Below, piece after piece: positions 48,801 through 59,952 of a stretch of DNA of 64,000 nucleotides. The position numbers and the translations under genes were made by a program. The DNA is from Hippophae tibetana (lineage: Eukaryota > Streptophyta > Magnoliopsida > Rosales > Elaeagnaceae): the NCBI GenBank assembly GCA_037013495.1, contig CM072807.1:10357001-10421000 (forward strand). The letters are read 5' to 3'. Numbering within the stretch: the stretch's first letter is position 1; the number at the start of each line of letters is the position of its first letter. The notes under the pieces are model-generated. The model was not told where the DNA came from, did no database searches, and was given only the letters and a program-made list of their open reading frames with translations.

Positions 48801-50351
48801 AGGGTATTTGATAAGTTGATGATATGTTGAAGGCATTGCTATCATTTTATGTATCCATGGACGACCTAAAATTATGTTGTAAGATGTAGGGGTGTTCAAA
48901 ACTATGAAATTCATCAAAATTATAACTCTTTCCACTGAGACTGGTAAACGTATGGTCCACATCGACATTTTTATGCTACCATTAAATCCAACTAGTGGAA
49001 TTTGTTATTGGGTAATTTCCTTAGGGTTTATGCCCATATCTAGTAAAACAGATAAGTACAATAGGTCTAATGAACTGTCGTTGTCAACTAGTATTCGGCG
49101 TACTTCACAGTGGGCAATTTTTACAATGATAACCAAAAAAATTTCGTGGGGAGGTAAGTATTCTTGATCTTCAAAAGTGATAGGATAAACGAGCCCCTTT
49201 GGTCTCAAACTGTAGACTAGTCATCCTGTATCTTGAGCCTCTCAGGTATATCTTTTCCTAGAATTAATGGTATAGCTATCCATCGTACGTACACCATGTA
49301 TAGTGTGTATTATGTGTACATCCCCTGATGGAGTAAGATGGGTTCTATTTGCTTCCCTATGAGTTGATTTGGTAAGCATCTTGACCCTTTGATTTTCTTG
49401 TTGAGGATGTCCGATTTTGTTAACAATATCCATAGATACCCTTCTGAAAGTAAATGCTCAATCCCCCACTTGAAATGCCGACAATCTTAAGTCCAATGCC
49501 CCGTGTCTTTATGGAATGTGCAATACTTGTTGGGGTTTCTAAGTAGGGCCCTTATAACGGGAGGCCAATTGACATTATTGAGGCATTCTATTTGCCACAC
49601 TACCTCTACCAACGTAACTCATAAGGGTAGTCCTCTGAAAAGAGATAAAGCATGGCCTCAATTCCCTGAGTTTCCTATTGGCATAATCATGGATTTAAAA
49701 TGGGGAAAATTTGAACGCTTGTCACCAATAGGTATTTTGTTCTCCTCTCTCTTGCTAAGTGTAAGTTTATTTGCGCTTATGTTGGCAAGCCCTTTGTTGG
49801 ATCTCATTTGTCACTCCACATTTACAATTTTTTGAGTTTCTTCATAAAAAACATCTAGAGAGCATGAGGTATTTTTTCAACTCAATAAATAGTCTAGTAT
49901 CACGCTTGATTCCTTTTCGGAAAGTTTTAATATCTATGAAATCAAGACATTGATTAACCCCCATTTTTTCTGTTTTAAATCTACTCATGTAAGTCTCAAT
50001 CGTCTCGTCTTTCTCTTGAATTATCGATAATAAGTGATGAGATTCCTTTCTGATAAGTTTATTACAAGTGTAATTAGTGACAAACACTTTGATCAAAGCG
50101 TCAAAGCTAGTGATGCTTTTAGGAGGCAATTCCATGAACCATTGTTGTGCCGAATCTTGGAGGATAGTTGCAAATAGTTTACAATACATTATTTCTCACT
50201 TTTCTTCTTATAGACTCATGACGGCCATGACCATTTTGAAATGAAGAACGTGTACCATTGGATCTTTGATTCCCTTATAGGCAGGACACTTAGAAGCATT
50301 GAATTTTGGGTGAGGCAACGTTAACTCAATTACATCTAAAAAAGGTAAATT
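48801..50351 (-). pseudogene. Tat-type gypsy protease and gag
   Basis: Protease relic at 49208-49005: EVRRILVDNDSSLDLLYLS, where the family has VDNGSSADILY, so the Gly after the catalytic Asp-Asn is Asp. Gag at 50189-49842: ILQDSAQQWFMELPPKSI, YMSRFKTEKM, IKTFRKGIKRDTRLF, a Retrotrans_gag-type capsid. It extends in another frame to the CACTA border through PHPKFNASKCPAYKGIKDP (about 50320-50265). The gag N-terminus is not seen on the near side, so the CACTA element or a rearrangement cut it. Confidence 0.82.
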
Positions 50352-50375
50352 CACTACTACAAAAAGGGGTATATA
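50352..50375 (+). repeat. Left terminal inverted repeat of the CACTA element
   Basis: CACTACTACAAAAAGGGG followed by TATA; the inverse of 59557-59580. Confidence 0.93.
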
Positions 50376-50447
50376 AGTCGATGTGTAAAGTCGGTTTTTT
50401 CCAAAAACCGACTTTTAATGAATTTAAAGTCGGTTGTCCACGTCAAT

Positions 50448-50675
50448 CGACGCTATCCACGTAACGTAGCGTCGGTTGACGTGGTTAACCGACGCTATCC
50501 ACGTAACGTAACGTCGGTTGACGTAGTTAACCGACGCTATCCACGTAACGTAGCGTCGGTTGATGTGGTTAACCGACGCTATCCACGTAACGTAGCGTCG
50601 GTTGACGTGGTTAACCGACGCTATCCACGTAACGTAGCATCGGTTGACGTGATTAACCGACGTTATCCACGTAAT
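50448..50675. repeat. 42-bp subterminal tandem repeats with internal palindromes
   Basis: Units start at 50448, 50490, 50532, 50574, 50616 and 50658 (the last partial), exactly 42 bp apart. Each holds AACCGACGCTA, an 11-bp spacer TCCACGTAACG, and TAGCGTCGGTT, a near-perfect inverted repeat, followed by GACGTGGTT. Subterminal repeats of CACTA elements are the known binding sites of TnpA, so this array is the likely binding region. A long plus-strand frame over it is a by-product of 42 being divisible by three. Confidence 0.92.
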
Positions 50676-50679
50676 ATAT

Positions 50680-51724
50680 GCCCTCTCGTCTCATTTTGTA
50701 CGCAGATTTCCAGTTTTCTTCTTCCTCTCTCCTTTCCTCACTCCCATTTTCTCCCAAAATCTTAACCGTGCGCCACCTTCGTTCTACATTTCCGACCACT
50801 TCCAACCACCATTTGAACGGACGTTTGTAAGTTATATTTCTCTTCTCACATTATCTGTCAGTTCTTCTTTTTTTTAGCAAAATGTTAAAATCTGTTTATG
50901 GGTATTTTCGGTTATTGCTTATCCAAAATCAATCCGAATCTGTGCTAATTTTATCAGCGTGTAAATATAATTCGTTAATTAGGAACAACGTATTTTTATT
51001 CGTTAATTAAAAACCTAACATCTCGATTTGGGTTTTTCTTGGGCAGTTTCTTTGTATGGTTAAATAACTTGAATTAACTACTTCAAATGTATTATATATC
51101 TTTTGGTTTTATATCCAACGCGTGCGGTTCCACAAGCACTTTTGTTAAAAGTTCATTCAGAGAGCACTTCTGTAAATATATATCAACTTAAGATACATTT
51201 ACAATTTAGATTGCTGAAAAACAAAAGTAAGTCTATTATCTGCCACTTTATTTGACCACACCTAAAAAATATGTTTGACTTAGTTTATGCAGAATGCATG
51301 CAGCTAGCTTATTATTCGATCAATTTGTTTTATATTTTGTATAAATTTTTGATTTAGTTATGTTTTTTTGTTTGCTTGTAATAATAATGTTTGAATTATT
51401 ACTTGTATGTATTCAATAATATGTGAAATGTTTTGTGGGTTTGCGTGGATAAATTTATTTATACGTATAATTAATATTACTTTGTAATTATGATATAGTA
51501 ATATGCTTAGAAATTAGAATCAACCGCGTGATTGGTTTTTATATATATATTCATGAAACATGAACTGCTTATTTTTTAATTTGTATATAAATGGTTTTGT
51601 AAAATGATTAAAATGATAACTATTTTGCATTATGTATGTTTTGATATATATTCTAATAATTAGGAAATTTATATATAATAATACATAATTAAGTAATATG
51701 TTTAATTAATGTCATTAATAGAAA
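50680..51724 (+). other. CACTA leader with probable 5' intron
   Basis: A CT-rich stretch (50690-50770) is followed by a good donor GTAAGT at 50827-50832 and a probable acceptor TTAATAG at 51715-51721, three bases before the transposase ATG. The DNA between is AT-rich and non-coding. A leader intron of about 0.9 kb is inferred. Confidence 0.5.
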
Positions 51725-54700
51725 ATGGACAAATCTTGGATGTCAAAGTGTAGAATTGAGCAAGACTATATTTCTGGAGTTGAAAGTTTCATGGAATTTG
51801 CTTGTAGAACTAGTAATACTGGAAGTAGTATGATTCGATGCCCATGCGTTAAATGTAAAAATGAGCGATTTCATGAATTTGATGAGGTTAAGTATCACCT
51901 TATCCGTAATGGTATTCTATTGAGCTATAAATGTTGGTATTATCATGGAGAAAATATTGATAATACTCATGGAGAAAAGTATAATAAGAATGTGGGTGGA
52001 TTACATACATCATATCATAATGTACATACAGAAAATATGTTTCGTGGTGTTGAAGATGAATTACGCGAGGATGATCCCGAAACCTTTAATAAACTTATAG
52101 AAGATGCCGAAAAACCGTTGTATCCAAAATGCAAAAAATACACTAAGATGTCAGGATTGGTTCATTTGTACAATGTCAAGGCAAAACATGGTTTTTCTGA
52201 CAAGGGATTCACAGAATTACTAAATCTACTAGTCGATATGTTTCCTGAGGGTATTGAATTGCCATCTTCAATGTATGAAGTGAAGAAATCTCTTAGTCGA
52301 TTTGGCATGGAATATCATAAGATGCACGCTTGTCCTAATGATTGCATTCTTTATAGAAAAGAATATGAGACATTACATGATTGTCCTATGTGTAAAGAAT
52401 CGAGATGGAAGCATGGTACAAATGAGAGTACAACACATAAGAAAGGCGTGCCTGCAAAGGTTCTTTGGTACTTTCCTCCGATCCCTCGCTTTCAAAGGTT
52501 GTTCAATAGTAAATATACATCAAAGATGTTGACTTGGCATTCAGATAATCGATCTGATGATGGGGTGCTACGTCATCCTTGTGATTCTCCAAATTGGAAA
52601 GTAGTAGATAATTTATCTCCTCAATTTTCATCTGATCCGCGCAATCTGCGTCTTGCCATTGTTGCTGATGGAATTAATCCACATAGTTCCTTCACTAGTA
52701 GATATAGTTGTTGGCCAGTAATTATGGTAACATACAACCTTCCTCCCTGGTTGTGTATGAAAAGAAAATTCATGATGTTAACATTATTGATCTCAGGACC
52801 GAAACAATCCGGTGTTGATATTGATGTATATTTTCAGCCTCTGATAGATGATTTAAAGACGTTGTGGAATGATGGTGTAAATGTTTACGATGCATATAAA
52901 GAAGAATACTTTAACTTGAAGAGGGTCCTTTTATGGACAATTAATGATTTTCCTGCCTATGGAAACTTATCAGGACATGCAACAAAAGGTTACAAGGGAT
53001 GTCCTATATGTAGTGATGGAACTTCTGCAAAGTATCTTGTTCACGGACGAAAGATGTCTTATAGAAGACATAGGAGATTTTTTCCATCTGGACACAAGTT
53101 TAGATACCAAAAGAAACTGTTCGATGGTGAAGAAGATCATGATCATGCAACTCGACCTTTGCGAGGTATTGAGATATTAAGGCAATTGAATGGGATGACA
53201 TTCAAACGATATGGAAAGATGAAAAAAAAACTCACCAAGTCTGGGAAACGAAGGAGGTCAACTAATGAAATTGGTGAAAATGAAAAAGATTTTGAACCGA
53301 ATGGTTGTTGGAAAAAAATCAATATTTTGGGAATTGCCTTATTGGAAAGACCTACACATTCGTCACATCTTAGATGTCATGCACATTGAGAAGAATGTAT
53401 GTGAAAGCTTGATTGACACTTTACTTAATATACCTGGAAAAACAAAGGATGGCATTAAAGCAAGATTGGATTTAAAGAAACTAGGCATACGACCTGAATT
53501 GGAACCAAGGGTGGAAAATGATAAGAATCGAACATACTTGCCACCAGCATCATATACAATGTCAACAAAAGAGAAGGATGTGTTTTGTAAATGTTTGGAA
53601 GGTGTGAAAGTTCCTGATGGTTACTCATCCAACTTAAGAAATTTTGTGTCTATCACCGATAAGAGACTGTATGGATTGAAATCACATGACTATCATATCT
53701 TAATACAACAGTTATTACCAGTTGCTATTAGATCAATTCTTCCAAAACATGTTTGAATATCAATAATTCAGCTTTGTTCATTCTTCAATACAATATGCAA
53801 GAAATCTATATCAATTGGCGAGTTAAATTCTTTACAGAAAGAAATTGTAGAAACTTTGTGTCTAATTGAAAAATATTTTCCTCCTTCTTTCTTCGATATA
53901 ATGATTCACTTATGTGTTCATTTAGTTCGAGAGGTTCAATTATGTGGTCCTACTTACTTAAGGTGGATGTATCCTTTTGAGAGATATATGCAAGTCCTTA
54001 AAGGATATGTAAATAATAGATATAGACCTGAAGGATGCATGGTGGAATGCTACATTGCTGAAGAGGCCATTGAGTTTTGTTCTGAATACTTTAGTGGTTG
54101 CACTGCAATTGGGAATCCTACGCACAAGTTATTCTTAGAACGTCACATGATCCAAGTAGGTAACCCTATGCTTGGTGGAAGTAAGAAATTATTTATTGAT
54201 CGCACTCGATGGGAAAAAGCACACCGAATCGTTTTGGTAAATAATAACGAGGCACAACCGTACATAGAGTAAGTGATGTTCATTGTTTCATCTTTTATTT
54301 AACTATTAATGATGATATATAACTTAATATATATTTAATAACGTTACAGGATGCATTTAAACTTATTGAAGATCGATCCTCGTTATAAAAAAGGGAGGAG
54401 AAAAATGGTTGTATGATGAACATAAGCGAGAGCTTATTAATTGGTTTCGCAACCACGTAAGTGTTACAAACAAAAAATCATGCATGTATCTTCCTATATA
54501 TATATTCAATGTTTTAAAACTTTTCTCTAAACACATTTCGTGTTTTTGTATACATAGATTCGAGGTGAACTCAAGAAACTCAATCATAAAATATCAGAAA
54601 GTTTATAATGGCTTGCACATGGCCCAAAATTCGATGTCAAATCATTTCATAGTTTCACAATAAATGGATCGAGGTTTACGACTCAAGCTAGGGACAAAGT

Positions 54701-55232
54701 TCGAGTAAATCAAAATAGTGGGGTGAAGATGGTTGCACAAACTATGCAATTTGCCAGTTCAAAAGATGCTAATCCTGTCCTTTTTGATAGAACATATTAT
54801 GGTATAATACAAGAGATTTGAGAATTGGATTATGAGGTCTTCCATGAGACAATATTCTTGTGTGATTGGGTCGAAGATGTTATCAATGTTGGATATAAAA
54901 TAGATGATTTTGGATTTACCCTTGTAAATTTATCCAGGATAAGTCACACAGATGATCCTTTCACGTTAGCACTTCATGCAAAGCAAGTATTTTACGTGAG
55001 CGATCAAATTGATCCAATATGGTCTGTTGTGTTAATGCCTCCACAAAAAAAGTTTTACCATTGTGATGTTGTAGAAGATGATGACTCTATGCTTGATACA
55101 TTAACCAATATTAGTAATTTCTCAAATAAATTGCCTAATGTACGTGATGATCTAATTGATGATGATGATTCTTCGACATGGACTCATATTAATTGTGAAG
55201 GAATATATGTATACGATCAACAACCTAATTAA
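51725..55232 (+). pseudogene. CACTA TnpD-type transposase, broken
   Basis: Starts MDKSWMSKCRIEQDYISGVE, the Transpos_assoc domain, with a CPCVKCKN cysteine cluster. The Transposase_21 core follows (KVLWYFPPIPRFQRLF; VADGINPHSSFTSRYSCWPV; TYNLPPWLCMKRKFMML; GCPICSDGT). A frameshift lies in the A7 run at 53312-53318; the frame then gives FWELPYWKDLHIRHILDVMH. A TGA at 53754-53756 breaks the DUF4218 part, which resumes with YFPPSFFDIMIHLCVHL. Introns follow at 54269-54349 and 54457-54557. Further damage: a frameshift in 54386-54405, TAA at 54606-54608, and TGA at 54819-54821 (Trp expected). The end is a DUF4216 region (WVEDVINVGYKIDDFGFTLV, NQNSGVKMVAQTMQFASSKD). It would cut and join the element ends if intact. 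Confidence 0.9.
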
Positions 55233-55332
55233 ACATAATGTATGTTCTATATTGTTGTAATAACACTTGTATATATGTGTGTTCCTAAAATTGTCAATTA
55301 ATTTATATTTCTCCACTTTTTGCAGATATTTC

Positions 55333-58300
55333 ATGGATATTCAGCTTGTAGATCCAAATGATCCATTGGGGTATTTGAAAAGAAGGGGTTGGGCGAATAT
55401 ACCTGATGCTCCACTTAACCCAGATGATAGAATACCTGTTAAATTTGATGCTACTGGTAATCCATTAGGGGAAAATGGTCAACAATTGAAATCTTCTATT
55501 GGTCGACTGGCAAAGTCCAGTATATCAATCAATATAAATCATTGGTCTGAGGTTGCTGATGCAGAAAAGTTCAAAATATGGATAACCATTTATGTAAGTC
55601 TCTTATATTTTATAATCAATATATATATTATATTAGGTGTATTATATCTAATCTTTTGTACTGTGTTTTTACAGAATCGTTACAAAGTCGATGACAATTG
55701 GCAGGGCAAGTGTTATAAGATTGCAAATAAGGCGTGGAAGGAATACAAGACTTCTAGATTGGCGAAAAATTATGTGTTTCCATATTTGGAAACACTTGAT
55801 GAGAATGTGATATACAAAATCCCTGAAGGACACCCCTGGATTACACCTCAAGTTTGGAAAGACTTTGTGGATTATAGACGTTCAGAAGAATTTCAAATTA
55901 TTAGAGAAGATCATCAGAATGTCCAAATGCATAACATTCTTCCTAACTGTACTGGGAGGTCTTCAAATCCTGAAGTTAGATTTCGAATGGTATTATTAAT
56001 TTGTTTTAATTTTATAAATATTTTTATATTAATTTTTCTCAATTTAATTTCATGTCATTGTTAATAAAATTTTCCTAATTTATGTAGGATGCTGAATTGG
56101 GTAGACCTGTTACCCGAATGAAATTGTACATAGAAACAAAGACTCCCAAAATGAAGAATGCAAGACCGATGAGTCAACGAGGAGAAGAACAATTAAATAA
56201 GTTGGTTAGTAATTTCGTTTGATAAAAAGTCTGACTGATACTTAATAATTGATGTAATAATGAATGATATGTTTGTGTGCTTTATTATTTGTAGAGAGCT
56301 GTTCAAGAAAAAATATACAGGGGTGAAATAATCGAAGAGCCTGGGAGAGATGCTTTATATCATGCAATCGGACGCGAGCATCCTGGTCGTGTTAGGGGAG
56401 GTAGCCAATATGATGGTGCTATGGAGTATTTTAAAATTCCAAAACATAAGCCTCAGACTGTAAGTAAGGAGAAATACACTAAAATTGAAGAAGAATTCAA
56501 CTTCTTTAAGGCCTCCGTGATGAGTGAGATTTCCACTCTAAAAGAACATCAATCACAACAACTGTCAGCCATGGCATCATGCTACAACCAGGGCATGCCA
56601 TATTGGCCAAGCATGCAACCATCCATGCCAGGCATACCACCTTCCATTCCAGGCATGCCACAATCCATGCCAAGCATGCCACCATCCATGCCATGCATGC
56701 CATCCACACAATCTCATTGTGCTCAAACTACATCCAGTATGGGATATAGCCATCCTATTGGTCCTCATTATATGCCAGGAATGCACATGCAATCAAGTAG
56801 TGGTTCATTTTCTCCAATGCAATCTGCACATTCTTACCATAAATCAAGCCAAGATGAACATATTGGTGAGAATGTACATCCAATAGCTACCCCACATGAG
56901 TGTCCTCCTCTATTTGATGAATCATATGTGGTAAGATTTTAATTTTTAAATTCTTATTATATGTTTTATTTTTTATATATAACACTTAAAACTTTTACAG
57001 AATATGAAATGTTTGTTGAAACATCCTTCGTCAACGGACTATGTTGCTATTGGAACGGTACAACAATTGAGTGATGATCGGATGATTCATAATCAATATT
57101 TGCCTAATCATTAGCGAATAGTAATTGATCAATCATTGTTTCATGATTGTCCACTACCTGTGCCTTCTGATGCTACCACAGTCCAAGAGGCGGTTGGACA
57201 GTATGTGGCTTGGCCGTCGATTCAAGTTGTTCTAAATTTTGACATGGTACTATTTTTTAACTCAAAAAATAACACTTGTTTACTACTATTTTTTAATGTG
57301 ATCTTATTGTTACTAAAAATACATATATGATACTTTTTTGGTAGTCTATTATACCAGAACTCTTAAATGCGGCACATTTAAGAGATACCAAGCAAGTATC
57401 TCGTGCTAAATCTATGACTAGTGGCCAATCATCGTGCACCAAGTCATTCAAGAAGAAGCCTTGGAAAAAGTATAGTCATACTTATGCGTTACAGTTCAGT
57501 AGAAATCTTGGCACTTTGATGACTATTGTTAGGAGGGCATCTAGCATAAATGATGGATGGACTGTGCCACTTCCTATTGAAATTTCTGGTGTAGACATCA
57601 GCCAAACTTATATATCGATCGAGTGCTTGTTGCAAATATTTGAATATCAAATGATCGATTTAAGTATAATTCAAGTGTGGACAAGGTGAGTCCTCAATCT
57701 AGTTAGTTTTCTTTTATTTATGCAGAACATATATAATTATATTTATATTATCTAATTATATATATACATATATAGGGCTTGCTATTATCGACTTCAACAT
57801 AATCACTCATCACATTTAGCAATGTTCTATGATTCTTCATATGTCAATCAATATCAAGAGAAGGATGTTAGCATCAGAGCTAAACAATTATGTGATAGAG
57901 CATTAACGCTTAGCAGAAATCAAAAGTTGATAATCCCTTGGCCATTAAGGTTTGAACAAGGCCAAGATCATTGGATGTTGGTAATCATTGATATGTTCAA
58001 TAATCATGCTTGGTACTGTGACTCAGCTTCCATAGAACTGAGTAAAGATACAAAAGCAGTTGTTGAAATGTAAGAGTTATATTTAGTTACATATTAGTTT
58101 TTTCTATTATTTTTTGTAATATTTAATAAAAACTAATCGTTTTATACCTTGATAGGGCATGGAAGTTGTGGAACAAGTTTAGGGGCATTGTCCTTAAAAA
58201 ATCTCATAAGCTTATATGGACAAAAGTTATGGTATGTACAATTCAATATTAATAATTTTATTAATTTTACAATTAAATAATAAGGATGTTCGAATATGAA

Positions 58301-58647
58301 AATTCATGTATACATGCACTTTTTTTGTAGGTTCCACAACAAAATACTGGAGTTATGTGTGGTTATTATGTCATGAAGTTTATGAGCGAAATCATCACAA
58401 ATATCAAAATTCCAATTGATGATGTGGTAGTATATTTTACCCATATACATACAAGTTTTAACATATTTGAGTTTGTTTTTGTAAATAAATGAAATCATAT
58501 TCTTATTTTGATTTTGAATACATGTAGTTCTTTGGTTGGAACAAGACGGGTTACGACCAGCAAATTTTTGATGATTTACGAGAGGAATGGGCAGAACACA
58601 TGGTTCAAATTATATCATCGCAAGAAGATTCTGATGATCTTGAATAG
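55333..58647 (+). pseudogene. CACTA TnpA-like protein with Ulp1-type protease domain, one nonsense codon
   Basis: Ten exons: 55333-55593, 55675-55989, 56088-56204, 56295-56930, 57001-57246, 57345-57685, 57776-58069, 58156-58231, 58331-58426, 58528-58647, all with GT-AG introns. Frame is kept throughout: 834 codons. The only fault is TAG at 57112-57114 (codon 481). Residues 90-275 resemble the Transposase_24/Ptta family (NRYKVDDNWQGKCYKIANKA; GRDALYHAIGREHPGRVRGG). A coiled-coil-like stretch (about 285-320) precedes a Met-Pro repeat (332-367). The C-terminus is a C48 cysteine protease: H704 in QDHWML, D721 in YCDSAS, Q766 in PQQN and C772 in MCGYYVMKF. H-D and Q-C spacings of 17 and 6 equal those of yeast Ulp1. 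It may bind the subterminal repeats and cleave SUMO-like conjugates; both roles are inferred. Confidence 0.88.
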
Positions 58648-59480
58648 CATATGACAACATAACAGTAAATTTTTTAATGATTTGGCGTTCTATATCTATT
58701 CTTGTGTCTGAAATCACTTGGTTGATGATGATTAATCATATATATGCTCATGTATTTAGGGGAATGCATTGTTTATAAATATGAATTTATCTGGAATCTT
58801 TGCTAGTATTTTTAATGATATAATGAGTTCTAAATGTACAAATCAGGTGTACGTCGGTCCGATTTGTTTCTTGGTTTGTATGAGTTTTGGTGCATATGAA
58901 CGTGTTCCATATGTTTAAGGGCACCAAAACTCACACAAGCTTAGCCAAGAAATCGAAGTTACATGCAATTGATTTCATATTTAGAGTTCATTATATATAG
59001 CATTAAAAAATAGTAGTAGAGATTCCAGATAACTTCATATATAGACAAATGATTAATAATGCTAATATGAGTTCATCGAATGTCGTTGTACCTACTAATC
59101 TCTTTTTTATGGTAATATTTATAATGATTTAATTTCTTCATTCATACGTCTGAAGTTTAGACTACTTTTTTGATGGATGTTTTACGTGCTCATGTATGTA
59201 GGAGAATATTTGTTATATGGATCAACTTTTTTTTGCCATAATGCTTGTGAAGGCCAATCAAGATTCTAAGCCAACCAAGCTTACTCGATGGCATAATTTG
59301 ACGACATTATTTTATTTGTAATTGAAGTTATTTATATGCATTATTTGTTTTTGTAATAAATTTAATTATTAAGTAATTAAATATTTTTATATTGTTAATT
59401 ATTTGTTGTATTATTATTTATATTTTAGTGTTTTTATGTTATTTATATATACTGTTATACGAAAAATAAAATTAAAAATT
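58648..59480 (+). other. CACTA 3' region with long foldback
   Basis: Non-coding. The arms of a foldback lie at about 58771-58893 and 58921-59049 (see findings). A direct repeat, GCTCATGTATTTAGGGGAAT at 58747 and GCTCATGTATGTAGGAGAAT at 59188, brackets it. The stretch 59230-59480 is plain AT-rich DNA. Confidence 0.7.
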
Positions 59481-59556
59481 AAAACAAATAAAATGTAGAG
59501 TCGGTTCATGCCGTGAACCGACTTTAAATTTGTTTAAAGTCGGTTAAAAACCGACT

Positions 59557-59580
59557 TTTATACCCCTTTTTGTAGTAGTG
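59557..59580 (-). repeat. Right terminal inverted repeat of the CACTA element
   Basis: Plus strand TATACCCCTTTTTGTAGTAG followed by TG, the inverse of the left end. Just inside lie palindromic AAAGTCGGTTAAAAACCGAC units at 59536-59556. Confidence 0.93.
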
Positions 59581-59952
59581 AAAGTAGACAATTCATTTCA
59601 AACAGTTTTAATGTCACTCCAACGCTTTGATTTTTCTTGTCCTTTGAGTCTATTATTGTCTTTGTATTTTGTGGGTGATCAAATATTGGGAATTTGCGTA
59701 AGTTATCCTGTTAGACTATATAAACCTCTTTTTAAGACATTAATTCGAATTTCGACCATGTTAGCAACCCTTGTACGTCAATAGTGATTGGATTTCATTT
59801 TAATGAAAAAAAAGGCTAAAGTCCATTTATATGATGTTTGGATACCCAAGTCTTAATTTTTGGCAAATCCTCTAAATATTTATGTTGGCGTTCACTTCAT
59901 ATTGTGAACTTGAATAAAGTGCTTATAAAAGATACTTTATTTTTAATTGTAG
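59581..59952. other. Flank between CACTA element and helicase fragment
   Basis: No clear coding motif. It may be intron sequence of the truncated helicase gene (it ends with a T-rich acceptor TTTTAATTGTAG), or continue the gypsy gag region interrupted by the CACTA element; neither is proven. Confidence 0.4.

Larger units (their letters stand above)
50352..59580 (+). mobile_element. CACTA (En/Spm) DNA transposon, 9.2 kb
   Basis: Terminal inverted repeats match for 22 bp: CACTACTACAAAAAGGGGTA plus TA. Both ends then hold AAAGTCGGTT / AACCGACTTT palindromes. Two genes run on the plus strand: a TnpD-type transposase (51725-55232) and a TnpA-like gene with a Ulp1 domain (55333-58647). The 3-bp flanks are ATT (50349-50351) and AAA (59581-59583), not the same, so no target duplication is visible. 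The transposase gene is broken, so the copy cannot move itself. Confidence 0.93.

Noticed and set aside
50448-50675. Repeat array considered as a CRISPR-like array
   Set aside because: Units are contiguous without unique spacers, lie at a CACTA end and the host is a plant.
50418-50765. 115-residue open frame with VNRRYPRNVASVDV repeats
   Set aside because: It is created by the 42-bp subterminal repeat, whose length is divisible by three. It lacks any family match and runs into CT-rich leader.
53265-53389. Programmed frameshift in the A7 run of the transposase
   Set aside because: The slip site alone is not evidence. Other stops and a second frameshift in the same gene favour plain decay or a read error.
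56506-56792. Minus-strand Trp/Cys/Met-rich frames
   Set aside because: Mirror images of the Met-Pro repeat in exon 4 of the TnpA-like gene.
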